DNA from: a virus
DNA: 64,000 nucleotides
IMG/VR virus record: IMGVR_UViG_3300044618_002075
Location: 1-64,000 of that record
Strand: one strand, 5' to 3'
Positions 5,619 to 12,433 of this stretch are shown here, one piece after another. Position 1 is the first letter of the stretch. Every line of letters begins with the position of its first letter. The notes under the pieces were generated by a model that saw nothing but the letters and a program-made list of their open reading frames with translations, was not told the origin of the DNA and did no database searches. Both the position numbers and the translations under genes were made by a program.

Positions 5619-6253
5619 CCACCATCACCGTACCCCGCGCAGTGCTGGAGCAGGTGCTGGAGGCGCTGATCCACATGTGCCACAACACCTTGGCCGACAA
5701 AGGATACGACGGCCAACTCGTTCAAGACGCCATCGACAACCTCCGCGCCGCGCAGCAGGAGCAGGAGCCGGTGGCGTACACCGGCGACGTAGCCCGCAGG
5801 ATGCGTGAGGCGGGAATGACGTTCCATCTTGGGATGCCGCACGCCGTTGTGATGGAGCAGATGACTCGGTTTCACGACATTGTGTGCGCAGAGGCAAGCA
5901 TCAAAGCTGCGGCGGCGTTTGCACACCCACCCCGCCGCGAGACGGAGCAGGAACCGGTGGCGTGGACAGATCGAGAGCTTCAACTGATCGACGGGATGAT
6001 TGAAGTCCAACTGCGCCACGCCTCGCAGTGCGACGGCATTGCAAACCGCACGATGGCTGAGAAACAGAAGGGCTGGGACATGGAGCGGGTGGCCCTGCTG
6101 CAAAAGATCAAGAGCAACCCACCCCGCCGCGAGTGGCAGTCGTTGAGCGAGGAGGAGATCAACGAGTTGTCGCACACGATGGTCAAAGGGCACAAGTCAG
6201 TGAACTGGCTTGCCCGCGCCATCGAGGCCAAGCTGAAGGAGAAGAACCAATGA
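5615..6253 (+). CDS. EPVA-repeat early protein (212 aa)
   Basis: I chose the ATG at 5615 (MTTITVPRAVLEQVLEALI), which overlaps the preceding stop and follows GGGGGAAG. The protein has two 'EQEPVA(Y/W)T' modules (around residues 50 and 118) and two 'HPPRRE / NPPRRE' hinges. It is thus a string of short helical units, a pattern common in modular early proteins of Comamonadaceae phages. The final part (SLSEEEINELSHTMV...LARAIEAKLKEKN) recurs as a stand-alone unit in such phages. No enzymatic motif is seen. Confidence 0.8.
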   Translation: MTTITVPRAVLEQVLEALIHMCHNTLADKGYDGQLVQDAIDNLRAAQQEQEPVAYTGDVARRMREAGMTFHLGMPHAVVMEQMTRFHDIVCAEASIKAAAAFAHPPRRETEQEPVAWTDRELQLIDGMIEVQLRHASQCDGIANRTMAEKQKGWDMERVALLQKIKSNPPRREWQSLSEEEINELSHTMVKGHKSVNWLARAIEAKLKEKNQ

Positions 6254-6429
6254 TCCCGACAAACAAGCCGCGCTTCGTTGTGCGCAAAGAAATCGACCAC
6301 TGGAACTCATCTGACGAATGGATTGCTACACGCCCTGTTCGCATCCTTCAGCAGTGGTGGGAATTTGAAACAACGGAGGACGCATCTGGAGAATGGCGTG
6401 ATGTGACTGTGGAGGAAGAAAATGGCTGA
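6250..6429 (+). CDS. small Trp-rich protein (59 aa)
   Basis: The start ATGA overlaps the previous stop. The protein (MIPTNKPRFVVRKEIDHWN) is rich in Trp and acidic at its end. It is too short for a family call, but start and stop coupling to both neighbours supports expression. Confidence 0.65.
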   Translation: MIPTNKPRFVVRKEIDHWNSSDEWIATRPVRILQQWWEFETTEDASGEWRDVTVEEENG

Positions 6430-6640
6430 CAAACCCGAAGCCCTGCGGATGGCTGATTCGCTGGATAAGTTCAGCAACCCGTGGGACAAAGAAATCGCTT
6501 CAGAACTGCGCCGGCTGGTTGCGGTGAATCAGGAACTGCTGGAGTCGTTGAAGGACTTGACCACTGCGCAGGATTTAAACGCATACGGTATGGCTTTGCA
6601 TAACGCCCGCGCCGCCATCGCCAAAGCGGAGGTGAAGTAA
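6422..6640 (+). CDS. small helical protein (72 aa)
   Basis: The protein begins MADKPEALRMADSLDKFSNP and is helical throughout, with ELRRLVAVNQELLESLKDL and a C-terminal ALHNARAAIAKAE helix. Short proteins of the pattern 'xALxLADxLE....ELRRLxxxNxELLxALK' are frequent in phages of betaproteobacteria, with no known function. It overlaps the gene before by 8 bp and the next by one base (TAATG). Confidence 0.75.
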   Translation: MADKPEALRMADSLDKFSNPWDKEIASELRRLVAVNQELLESLKDLTTAQDLNAYGMALHNARAAIAKAEVK

Positions 6641-6753
6641 TGGGAGAGTACGCACGAATTCAGATGGCCGAAGACGCCCGACGCATGTTTGGCGGCAACT
6701 GGGAGCCAGACATCTTTGCAGCGACCTACGAGCCGGTGGGGGAGCAAGCATGA
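6640..6753 (+). CDS. very small protein (37 aa)
   Basis: The 37-residue frame MGEYARIQMAEDARRMFGGN to a TGA at 6751-6753 exactly fills the space between two genes, with TAATG and ATGA couplings at its ends and GGAGGTGAAG before its start. The tight fit, not the sequence, supports it. Function is unknown. Confidence 0.6.
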   Translation: MGEYARIQMAEDARRMFGGNWEPDIFAATYEPVGEQA

Positions 6754-6923
6754 CCTACACCCTAATCGCTTGTTTTGCTTTCAACGGCTTTTTTGGGGCT
6801 TGTGGCCGGTACATTGAGGTTGATTACCAGACGCTTGCCGAGTGTCGTGCAACGCTGGATGACTTGAAGATTCAGCCTGCGTTTTCGTACGGGCTTTGCA
6901 AGCCGAGGAAGGAGCAGAAATGA
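6750..6923 (+). CDS. small cysteine-containing, possibly secreted protein (57 aa)
   Basis: It begins MTYTLIACFAFNGFFGACGR, a hydrophobic N-terminus that could be a short signal or membrane segment, followed by a charged tail with further cysteines (ECRATLDDL, GLCKPRKEQK). Both ends overlap neighbours by four bases. A periplasmic or membrane-associated peptide is possible. No family is recognised. Confidence 0.65.
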   Translation: MTYTLIACFAFNGFFGACGRYIEVDYQTLAECRATLDDLKIQPAFSYGLCKPRKEQK

Positions 6924-7114
6924 AAGACACCGGAGGACCGGCGTTTCCGCATAGCCGTCTCGGCAGCGACGCTGACGGAATGACCCTGCGCGATTACTTC
7001 GCGGCGATGGCGATGCAAGCACTGCTGACTCGGATAGAGATGTCTGGGGCTGAAAGGGCGCGGGATGCTTACATCATTGCCGACGCCATGCTGGCACAGA
7101 GGAACAAGGTATGA
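6920..7114 (+). CDS. 'TGGPAFP' small phage protein (64 aa)
   Basis: The ATG at 6920 overlaps the previous stop. The signature MKDTGGPAFPHS, GMTLRDYFAAMAMQAL and AYIIADAMLAQR identifies a very widespread short phage and prophage family of unknown function. Length is normal for the family. Confidence 0.85.
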   Translation: MKDTGGPAFPHSRLGSDADGMTLRDYFAAMAMQALLTRIEMSGAERARDAYIIADAMLAQRNKV

Positions 7115-7194
7115 AACTCCGCGCCTTTCTGCGCGGCTTCGTCAATGGACTAGCACTGCTGCCGCTGTGGCGGTGGCTCAGGAGCAGGACATGA
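7111..7194 (+). CDS. micro-protein (27 aa)
   Basis: The frame MKLRAFLRGFVNGLALLPLW ends RLRSRT-like before the TGA at 7192-7194. It has an amphipathic basic/hydrophobic helix and is linked by 4-base overlaps to the genes on either side. Such a peptide could sit in the membrane. Support comes only from position and coupling. Confidence 0.5.
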   Translation: MKLRAFLRGFVNGLALLPLWRWLRSRT

Positions 7195-7418
7195 CCACAT
7201 GGCACAAAAGCCCGCCGCCTTCTGTCGGCTGGTGGCCAGCGAGCCGCCGCCGTAACCCAGACCTCCTGCGTTGGTGGAATGGTAGGAAATGGAGCCAGCC
7301 GGTGCATATCAGGATGACAGCCGAGGAAGCGGCAGAATCTGCATATGTCGAAAGTTTTTTGGACGACATTGAATGGACCGACAGGCCCGCATCGTGGCCG
7401 GAAAGGAGCAGGACATGA
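7191..7418 (+). CDS. tandem paralogue A, Trp/Pro-rich (75 aa)
   Basis: It begins MTTWHKSPPPSVGWWPASRR and ends with DIEWTDRPASWPERSRT. The next gene (7415-7645) has almost the same first 18 and last 18 residues but a different middle, so the two are products of a recent tandem duplication. The Trp/Pro-rich head (LLRWWNGRKWS) resembles short prophage proteins of unknown role. ATGA couplings exist at both ends. Confidence 0.75.
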   Translation: MTTWHKSPPPSVGWWPASRRRNPDLLRWWNGRKWSQPVHIRMTAEEAAESAYVESFLDDIEWTDRPASWPERSRT

Positions 7419-7645
7419 CCACATGGCACAAAGGCCCGCCGCCTTCTGTCGGCTGGTGGCCGGCGAGTACAACGCGTAGTCCAAATATGCTACGGTGGTG
7501 GAATGGAAAGTGGTGGAGTTGCGGTTGTGTTGAGCGCTATTCGGCGCAAACTGTGGCAAAAGTTGCCACGGAGAAATCTCGGTATCAAAACGACATCGAA
7601 TGGACCGACAGGCCCGCATCGTGGCCGGAAAGGAGTAGGACATGA
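7415..7645 (+). CDS. tandem paralogue B, Trp/Pro-rich (76 aa)
   Basis: It begins MTTWHKGPPPSVGWWPASTT and ends DIEWTDRPASWPERSRT. At DNA level the first 60 and last 55 bases or so are nearly identical to the gene at 7191. The central part (CGCVERYSAQTVAKVATEK) is unrelated to the MTAEEAAESAYVES part of its sister, which suggests replacement of the middle after duplication. Function is unknown. Confidence 0.75.
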   Translation: MTTWHKGPPPSVGWWPASTTRSPNMLRWWNGKWWSCGCVERYSAQTVAKVATEKSRYQNDIEWTDRPASWPERSRT

Positions 7646-8004
7646 CCCAAGAAGACATCATCCGCATGGCGCGGGAGGCTGGCTTAGGCGCCTCACTGTG
7701 CCACAACAGCATCGAGGGCGATCGAATTTGGATTGAGGGCGCCGATTGGCACGATGAGGTTGAACGCTTCGCCGCCATCGTCGCCGCAGCAGAACGCGAG
7801 AAACTCACCAACTGGATGTGGAGCCTGGGCTACGCCACCGGCCACGGCGACACGATAGAGGATCTGCTGGACCACCTTGGCACGCAGATTGCTGAGGGGC
7901 TGCTGACGGAGCGCACCGCCTGTGCCGACATCTGCGACCAGCGCGCCAGCATCGAGGGCATCGCGCAGCGGTGTGCGGCAGAAATCAGAGCGAGGAACAC
8001 ATGA
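7642..8004 (+). CDS. MTQEDI-type early protein (120 aa)
   Basis: The signature MTQEDIIRMAREAGL with VERFAAIVAAAEREKL and a C-terminal ERTACADICDQRA...AAEIRARN is that of a modular family frequent in phages and prophages of Burkholderiales. The family is helical and its role is unknown. Start and stop overlap neighbours by four bases. Confidence 0.8.
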   Translation: MTQEDIIRMAREAGLGASLCHNSIEGDRIWIEGADWHDEVERFAAIVAAAEREKLTNWMWSLGYATGHGDTIEDLLDHLGTQIAEGLLTERTACADICDQRASIEGIAQRCAAEIRARNT

Positions 8005-8096
8005 CCATCATCTACTACTGGTGCCCGCTGCATCGAGCGTATGTGCAACGGACAGTGCCAACGGAGTTGGCGTTTAGATTGGCGGGGTTGGCATGA
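8001..8096 (+). CDS. micro-protein (31 aa)
   Basis: The frame MTIIYYWCPLHRAYVQRTV to a TGA at 8094-8096 fills the gap between two genes with ATGA overlaps. The Cys-x2-His sequence (CPLH) could be half a metal site. Support is mostly positional. Confidence 0.5.
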   Translation: MTIIYYWCPLHRAYVQRTVPTELAFRLAGLA

Positions 8097-8275
8097 ACTA
8101 CCTACCCAATGATGTGGCCCGTTGCGCCGGGGCACACAAGCCCGAATGCGAGGACTGCCTGAGAAACATCAAGGTCAGCCCGCTGCATCCTGCAGCCATC
8201 CGCTCTGTCTGGATCGGCCCGTGGGTACTTGACGAACCCTGTATTTCCAAGCTGACCAAGGAGGAACCGAAATGA
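8093..8275 (+). CDS. small Cys-rich zinc-finger-like protein (60 aa)
   Basis: The N-terminal half has CAGAHKPECEDCLRN (Cys/His spacing C-x3-H-x3-C-x2-C), suited to a zinc knuckle. The rest is short and ends in a Lys/Glu tail. Proteins of the type 'CxGxxxxxCxxCxR......P' are common in these phages. It is translation-coupled on both sides. Confidence 0.7.
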   Translation: MNYLPNDVARCAGAHKPECEDCLRNIKVSPLHPAAIRSVWIGPWVLDEPCISKLTKEEPK

Positions 8276-8532
8276 AACACGTAGTCCCAGTACGCAATCA
8301 AAAAACGAGGGAAGCGTTTGAACAGCTTAATAAAGTCATCAAGCAAGAGCGTGCCGAGCGTGCGCGTGATGCATGGTTTCACGGTGCGCTGTGGGTGCTA
8401 CTTAAACTGCCTGCGCATGAAGCAGAAGGAATGGCGGCAGAAATTGCCAAAATACAGCCCGACAGAGCAGACACTTTGGCGAATCTACTATCTGACGGAG
8501 GAGTTGGGTTGTTTTTGAAGGAACCGAAATGA
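8272..8532 (+). CDS. hypothetical helical protein (86 aa)
   Basis: The protein starts MKHVVPVRNQKTREAFEQLN and is mostly charged helix with a Trp/Leu-rich middle (FHGALWVLLKLP). It has no known motif. Both ends overlap neighbours. Local base composition is lower in GC than the surrounding genes. Confidence 0.7.
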   Translation: MKHVVPVRNQKTREAFEQLNKVIKQERAERARDAWFHGALWVLLKLPAHEAEGMAAEIAKIQPDRADTLANLLSDGGVGLFLKEPK

Positions 8533-8675
8533 ACGAACCCATGCACCCCTCGGGCCTGACGCTTGCTCGCTGGCTGTGGCCTTTCAAGACGGACGAGGAG
8601 CGCGTTCTCGTTGCCCGGTGGTTCGCCAAGCAGGCCCGCGCTGAGCGGGGCCAGGGTGAGGAGGCGCTCTTCTGA
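8529..8675 (+). CDS. small protein (48 aa)
   Basis: The frame MNEPMHPSGLTLARWLWPFK ends with EALF before the TGA at 8673-8675, and the start overlaps the previous stop. A Trp-rich amphipathic helix followed by a charged tail is all that can be seen. Confidence 0.65.
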   Translation: MNEPMHPSGLTLARWLWPFKTDEERVLVARWFAKQARAERGQGEEALF

Positions 8676-9070
8676 TGGCCTTGAACACGCACCTCAGCAA
8701 CACCACAGCCTACGCGGCGGTGGTCGAGGCCCTGGTCCGCATGGGCGGCACGCCGAAAGAGCTTCACGAGATCTCGGGTCTGGCGGCCAACACCACGCGC
8801 AAGTTCATCCGCGCCCTGCGCAACCGGCAGCTGGTCCGCGTAGCGCTGTGGCGCCAGGACACCATGGGCCGCTACACAATCGCCGTGTGGGGGTGGGGCA
8901 GTCCACTCTACGACGCCAAGCGCCCGCCGAGGATGACCTCGACCCAACGGTCTGCACGACGGAGGATGAAGAACCGTGAGATGTCCGCACTGCAACAAGG
9001 AAGGCAAAGCGACGGTGCTGGAAAGCCGCCCACTGGACGGGCAGGTCTGGCGCAGGCGCATGTGCCCTAA
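8675..9070 (+). CDS. winged-helix DNA-binding protein (131 aa)
   Basis: Residues about 10-70 (AVVEALVRMGGTPKELHEIS, then NTTRKFIRALRNRQLVRVAL) fit a winged helix: helix, recognition helix and a beta wing with the end 'RYTIAVWGWG'. The family occurs in phages with an early regulatory position. The C-terminal 30 residues are Arg/Gln-rich and overlap the next gene by 95 bp in another frame, so this tail may be poorly conserved. It could control the gene run in which it lies. Confidence 0.75.
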   Translation: MALNTHLSNTTAYAAVVEALVRMGGTPKELHEISGLAANTTRKFIRALRNRQLVRVALWRQDTMGRYTIAVWGWGSPLYDAKRPPRMTSTQRSARRRMKNREMSALQQGRQSDGAGKPPTGRAGLAQAHVP

Positions 9071-9206
9071 GTGCCTCAAGTCGTTCGTCTCCTGCGAGAC
9101 GGCGACACCCGGCATGACAATGCCTACAATGACACAATCAAGACATCGGTTGAAAGATCGCAAGATCAAACCGGAACAGCACAACCTCAGATGGGGAAGT
9201 TTTTGA
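8976..9206 (+). CDS. NrdR-like zinc-ribbon protein (76 aa)
   Basis: The frame starts with GTG (MRCPHCNKEGKATVLESRPL), with CPHC and CPKC knuckles about 26 residues apart and an intervening QVWRRRMCPKCLKSFVSCET. This is the zinc-ribbon pattern of NrdR, the ribonucleotide-reductase repressor, but the ATP-cone domain is absent, so only the DNA- or RNA-binding ribbon is kept. It overlaps the winged-helix gene by 95 bp. The two may form a regulatory pair. Confidence 0.75.
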   Translation: MRCPHCNKEGKATVLESRPLDGQVWRRRMCPKCLKSFVSCETATPGMTMPTMTQSRHRLKDRKIKPEQHNLRWGSF

Positions 9207-9265
9207 TGAGCGGTGGCAGTTGCTACATGAGCGTTTTATCCTCGCAGATGTGACGCGCTTATGTA

Positions 9266-9303
9266 CCGTTCACGCAGCCGCTCATCCTACTATGCGTGAA
9301 CGG
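9266..9303. promoter_or_regulatory. long inverted repeat with 16-nt loop, first of twin
   Basis: CCGTTCACGCA (9266-9276) and TGCGTGAACGG (9293-9303) form a perfect 11-bp stem around a 16-nt loop. It lies in the only real gap (167 bp) between the small-gene run and the replication module. No T-run follows. Confidence 0.65.
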
Positions 9304-9323
9304 ACCTCCGTAGACTAGAACCC

Positions 9324-9355
9324 GCGGGAGGCTAGTAATCTGCGTCTCCTCCCGC
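9324..9355. promoter_or_regulatory. second inverted repeat with 16-nt loop
   Basis: GCGGGAGG (9324-9331) and CCTCCCGC (9348-9355) pair perfectly around another 16-nt loop, 20 bp after the first hairpin and 20 bp before the VRR-NUC start. The twin structure may be a structured leader, a replication-origin element or a processing site. Confidence 0.6.
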
Positions 9356-9374
9356 ACCTAACACCAACAAACCA

Positions 9375-9674
9375 ATGGCAAAAACACCTGAGAAAAAAGT
9401 CAAGGACATGTGCATCGAGATCCTCAAGGACTTCCGTGCATACTACTTCTTCCCTGTCATGGGCGGTTACGGTCGCTCAGGGATTCCCGACATCATCGTC
9501 TGCTACAGGGGGCAATTCATAGCCGTCGAGTGCAAAGCAGGCTTTAACAAAACCACCCCATTGCAGGACAAGGAGCTTGCTGCAATTTCCACCGCTGGTG
9601 GCATCACCCTCGTTATTCGCGAGGATACAATCGAACTGCTCCAACAGGAGCTAAGGAGAATCAAGCATGCATAA
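9375..9674 (+). CDS. VRR-NUC domain nuclease (99 aa)
   Basis: The single-domain protein carries the core VRR-NUC / PD-(D/E)XK pattern: MGGYGRSGIPDIIVCYRGQF (residues about 30-50, catalytic Asp in PDIIV), then AVECKAG (the ExK pair), and a C-terminal helix. Stand-alone VRR-NUC proteins in phages are predicted structure-specific DNA nucleases of the Holliday-junction resolvase type. Its place directly before the DNA polymerase gene fits a role in resolving replication intermediates. The start is the ATG after ACCAACAAACCA, where no good ribosome site is visible. Confidence 0.9.
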   Translation: MAKTPEKKVKDMCIEILKDFRAYYFFPVMGGYGRSGIPDIIVCYRGQFIAVECKAGFNKTTPLQDKELAAISTAGGITLVIREDTIELLQQELRRIKHA

Positions 9675-9978
9675 ACAGATCGATATCGAAGCCGCGCTTT
9701 TGAAGATGCGCGAACTACTGGAGATGATCAACAGAGGCGACACTGAGCGGCGCGACGCCATGCTCAGCGCGTTGCAGGCCATCCTGCAGGCAATGATCAA
9801 TATCGACGACGGGGCTGCCGTCGTCGTGCTGGCTACCGACTTCAAGGGCTCGATGGGGGTGTACACCCTCAACGCAGGCGAAGAGACCGTCGTCGGGCTT
9901 GCACGGACGCTGCTGGCGCGGTTGGACGACACCTGCCTGGACAACATCCCTGTGGAGCAGATGGGAGCCGTGCAATGA
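9667..9978 (+). CDS. hypothetical protein before DNA polymerase (103 aa)
   Basis: It starts within the end of the nuclease gene (8-bp overlap) and its stop overlaps the polymerase ATG. The N-terminal half is a helix (LLKMRELLEMINRGDTERRD), followed by a beta part (AAVVVLATDFKGSMGVYTLN). Tight coupling suggests a partner of the nuclease or polymerase. No family is recognised. Confidence 0.8.
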   Translation: MHKQIDIEAALLKMRELLEMINRGDTERRDAMLSALQAILQAMINIDDGAAVVVLATDFKGSMGVYTLNAGEETVVGLARTLLARLDDTCLDNIPVEQMGAVQ

Positions 9979-11960
9979 AGGCACCTTTTGACAAGATCAT
10001 CGTGCTCGACTTCGAGACCTCCTGGGGCAGGCAAGTGAAGCTCGGGTTCTCCTGCCAGACCAACGAGGAGTACATCCGCGACCCGCGCTTCAAGGCGTGG
10101 GGGCTGTCGTGGAAGACCGTGGGCACCGACGAGCGCCCCGTGTGGGTGCGGCATGACCGCATCAAGCGCTGGGCTGCGGGGATCGACTGGTCCCGCACCG
10201 CCATCGTCTGTCAGAACACCCAGTTCGACGGCACCATCCTGTCGTGGCTGTACGGTGTGCAGCCGTGCTTCATGTTCGACACCCTGTCCATGGGCCGCGC
10301 CCTGTACGGCGTCGAGGTGGGCAACAGTCTCAAGGCCCTGGCGGAACGGTTTGAGCTACCGCCCAAGGGCGACGGGCTCAGCCCGTCCGAGAACATCCTC
10401 GATGAGCTGCCCTTCCACGTGGAGCAGACGCTGGCGGACTACTGTAAGCACGACACGTGGCTGTGCGAGCAGATCTTCCTGCGCATGCTGCCGCAGTTCC
10501 CCGCCAAGGAGCTACGCCTCATCGACATGACGCTGCGCATGTACACGCGCCCCCTGCTGCGCCTGGACCGTGCGATGTTGGGGGAGGCCATCGAGGATGA
10601 GCGCGAGACCCGGGAAGGACTGCTGCACCGCCTGGGCGTGGCCGAGACGGCCCTCGCGTCGAACGACCAGTTCGCTGAAGTGCTGACGGCACTGGGCGTC
10701 GAGCCCCCGACGAAGACAAGCAAGACCACCGGGGAGAAGACGTTCGCGTTCGCCAAGAACGACGCGCTGTTCCAGGCGCTGGTGAACTCCGACAACGAGG
10801 AGGTTGCTCTGCTGTGCGAGGCGCGGCTGAAGGTCAAGTCCACCACCGAGCGCACGCGTGCGCAGCGGTTCCTCGACATCTCCTCGCGGGGCAACCTGCC
10901 GGTGCCCTTGAGCTACTACGGCGCAGCCACGGGGCGCTGGACGGCCAGCAAGGGCAGCGCGATCAACATGCAGAACCTCAAGCGCGGGAGCTTCCTGCGC
11001 AAGGCCATCATGGCCCCCGAGGGGCATGTGCTGGTGGTGGGCGACCTGTCGCAAATCGAGCCGCGCGTGCTGGCGTGGCTGTCGGACTACGACGACCTGC
11101 TCAACATCTTCCGCGCTGGCGGCGACCCCTACGCGCAGTTCGGGGCGCCCATGTTCGGCATCCCGGGCATGACCAAGGACAGCCATCCGACGCAGCGCCA
11201 GAGCGCCAAGTCGGCCCTGCTGGGGGCAGGCTACCAGCTAGGCTGGGCGAGCTTCGCTGCGCAGTTGCTGACCGGCTTCCTGGGCGCTCCGCCCAAGCGC
11301 TACACCCGTGACGAGGCCAAGCAGTTGGGCGTGTCCGGTGCCGACGTGCAGAAGTTCCTGGGCTGGGAGGAGAACCTCAAGACCATGGCGGACATCCCGC
11401 ACACGTGCTCCGAGCTTGAGCTTGCGATCCACTGCCTCGCGGCCAAGGCCATCATCGACAAGTACCGCGCGACGGCGGTGCCGGTGGTGGCGTTCTGGAA
11501 CCTGCTCGGGGAACTGATCGAGCACGCGCTCTACAAGGGCAACGAGTACCAGCACAAGTGCCTGACCTTCCGCAAGGAAGAGATCGTGTTGCCGAGCGGC
11601 ATGAGTTTGAGGTATCCTGACCTCAAGCCAGAGGACGGACCGAAGGGTCGCGTTCAGTGGACCTATGCCGACGGGCGCAACGGCAAACGCTCCAAGCTCT
11701 ACCCCGGCAAGATCTGCAACAACGTGACTCAAGGCACGGCACGCTGCGTGATGACGGACGGCATGCTCCGCGTCGCGAAGCGCTACCCTGTGGTGGGCAC
11801 GGTACACGACGAACAACTCGCCGTGGCACCTGCAGCAGAGAAGGACGAGGCCAAAACGTGGGTTTTGGCCCAGATGATCACGACCCCGTCATACCTGCCG
11901 GGGATACCACTCAACGCAGACGTTGGAGCGAATGAAAGATATGGACTTGCAAAAGGATGA
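9975..11960 (+). CDS. polA-like: family A DNA polymerase with 3'-5' exonuclease (661 aa)
   Basis: The N-terminal DnaQ-like proofreading domain shows Exo I (VLDFET, Asp12/Glu14), Exo II (CQNTQFD) and Exo III (YCKHD). The polymerase domain has motif A near residue 356 (VVGDLSQIEPR), motif B near 408-423 (RQSAKSALLGAGYQLGW) and motif C near 610 (TVHDE). All catalytic acidic residues are present, and no 5'-3' exonuclease domain exists, as is usual for phage replicases. It should be the main replicative polymerase working with the primase-helicase at 16916 and the SSB-like protein at 15413. It overlaps the gene before (ATGA) and the next. Confidence 0.97.
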   Translation: MKAPFDKIIVLDFETSWGRQVKLGFSCQTNEEYIRDPRFKAWGLSWKTVGTDERPVWVRHDRIKRWAAGIDWSRTAIVCQNTQFDGTILSWLYGVQPCFMFDTLSMGRALYGVEVGNSLKALAERFELPPKGDGLSPSENILDELPFHVEQTLADYCKHDTWLCEQIFLRMLPQFPAKELRLIDMTLRMYTRPLLRLDRAMLGEAIEDERETREGLLHRLGVAETALASNDQFAEVLTALGVEPPTKTSKTTGEKTFAFAKNDALFQALVNSDNEEVALLCEARLKVKSTTERTRAQRFLDISSRGNLPVPLSYYGAATGRWTASKGSAINMQNLKRGSFLRKAIMAPEGHVLVVGDLSQIEPRVLAWLSDYDDLLNIFRAGGDPYAQFGAPMFGIPGMTKDSHPTQRQSAKSALLGAGYQLGWASFAAQLLTGFLGAPPKRYTRDEAKQLGVSGADVQKFLGWEENLKTMADIPHTCSELELAIHCLAAKAIIDKYRATAVPVVAFWNLLGELIEHALYKGNEYQHKCLTFRKEEIVLPSGMSLRYPDLKPEDGPKGRVQWTYADGRNGKRSKLYPGKICNNVTQGTARCVMTDGMLRVAKRYPVVGTVHDEQLAVAPAAEKDEAKTWVLAQMITTPSYLPGIPLNADVGANERYGLAKG

Positions 11961-12189
11961 CATAATTGACTACGCTATGCCCTTGCTCAATATCGAGAGC
12001 ATGGCAAGAGAGATCCACGACTTGTGCCTTGAGCACAAGTATGGAGAAGCCCAGGAGGTCGCACGCCGCCTGAACGCAGAAACGCGTGTGCTCGTGCATA
12101 CGCTACACATCATGGAAGAAAAGGAGCAGCATGCATATCCCAAAATCGTTCAAGCTCAGCAACATCCCGTATCAGGTCAAGCTGACTGA
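11932..12189 (+). CDS. small helical protein overlapping polymerase end (85 aa)
   Basis: The ATG lies inside the end of the polymerase gene after GGAGCG (MKDMDLQKDDIIDYAMPLL). The protein is helical and acidic, with EVARRLNAETRVLVHTLHIM. Its last 59 bases overlap the following HExxH gene in another frame, so either its end or the next start may be under conflicting selection. No family is recognised. Confidence 0.65.
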   Translation: MKDMDLQKDDIIDYAMPLLNIESMAREIHDLCLEHKYGEAQEVARRLNAETRVLVHTLHIMEEKEQHAYPKIVQAQQHPVSGQAD

Positions 12190-12433
12190 GCACATCCGAG
12201 GCCCGCGTGGCGTGATCGGTCGCGTTGACTACGTGGCCCGCAACATCAAGATCGCTACCGTCAACTACTGGACCGGCAAGCCATTGCCGACGAAGGAGAT
12301 GAGCGATACGTTCTGGCATGAGGTCACGCACGCCATCTTGAACGACATGAACAGCCCGCTGTGCAGCGACGAGACCTTCGTCACTGCGTTCGCCAACCGA
12401 CTCAACGAGGTGGTGCTAACCGCCAAGCTCTAA
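12131..12433 (+). CDS. small HExxH putative metallopeptidase (100 aa)
   Basis: The ATG at 12131 follows AAGGAGC. The key segment is FWHEVTHAILNDM (residues about 60-72), containing HExxH with a hydrophobic helix context as in minimal zincins. Upstream are strands with IGRVDYVARNIKIATVNY and downstream FVTAFANRLNEVV, where an acidic third ligand could lie. Stand-alone HExxH proteins of about 100 residues occur in phages, and their substrates are unknown. It lies between polymerase and nuclease genes and is coupled to the next gene (TAATG). Confidence 0.75.
   Translation: MHIPKSFKLSNIPYQVKLTEHIRGPRGVIGRVDYVARNIKIATVNYWTGKPLPTKEMSDTFWHEVTHAILNDMNSPLCSDETFVTAFANRLNEVVLTAKL

Noticed and set aside
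7629-7645. TAGGACATG as a further palindrome copy
   Set aside because: The right arm TGTCCTA is missing. It is part of the ribosome site and start codon of the 7642 gene.
9266-9355. tRNA or tmRNA gene
   Set aside because: Stems do not give a cloverleaf, and no T-loop (GTTCGA-type) or acceptor pairing is visible.
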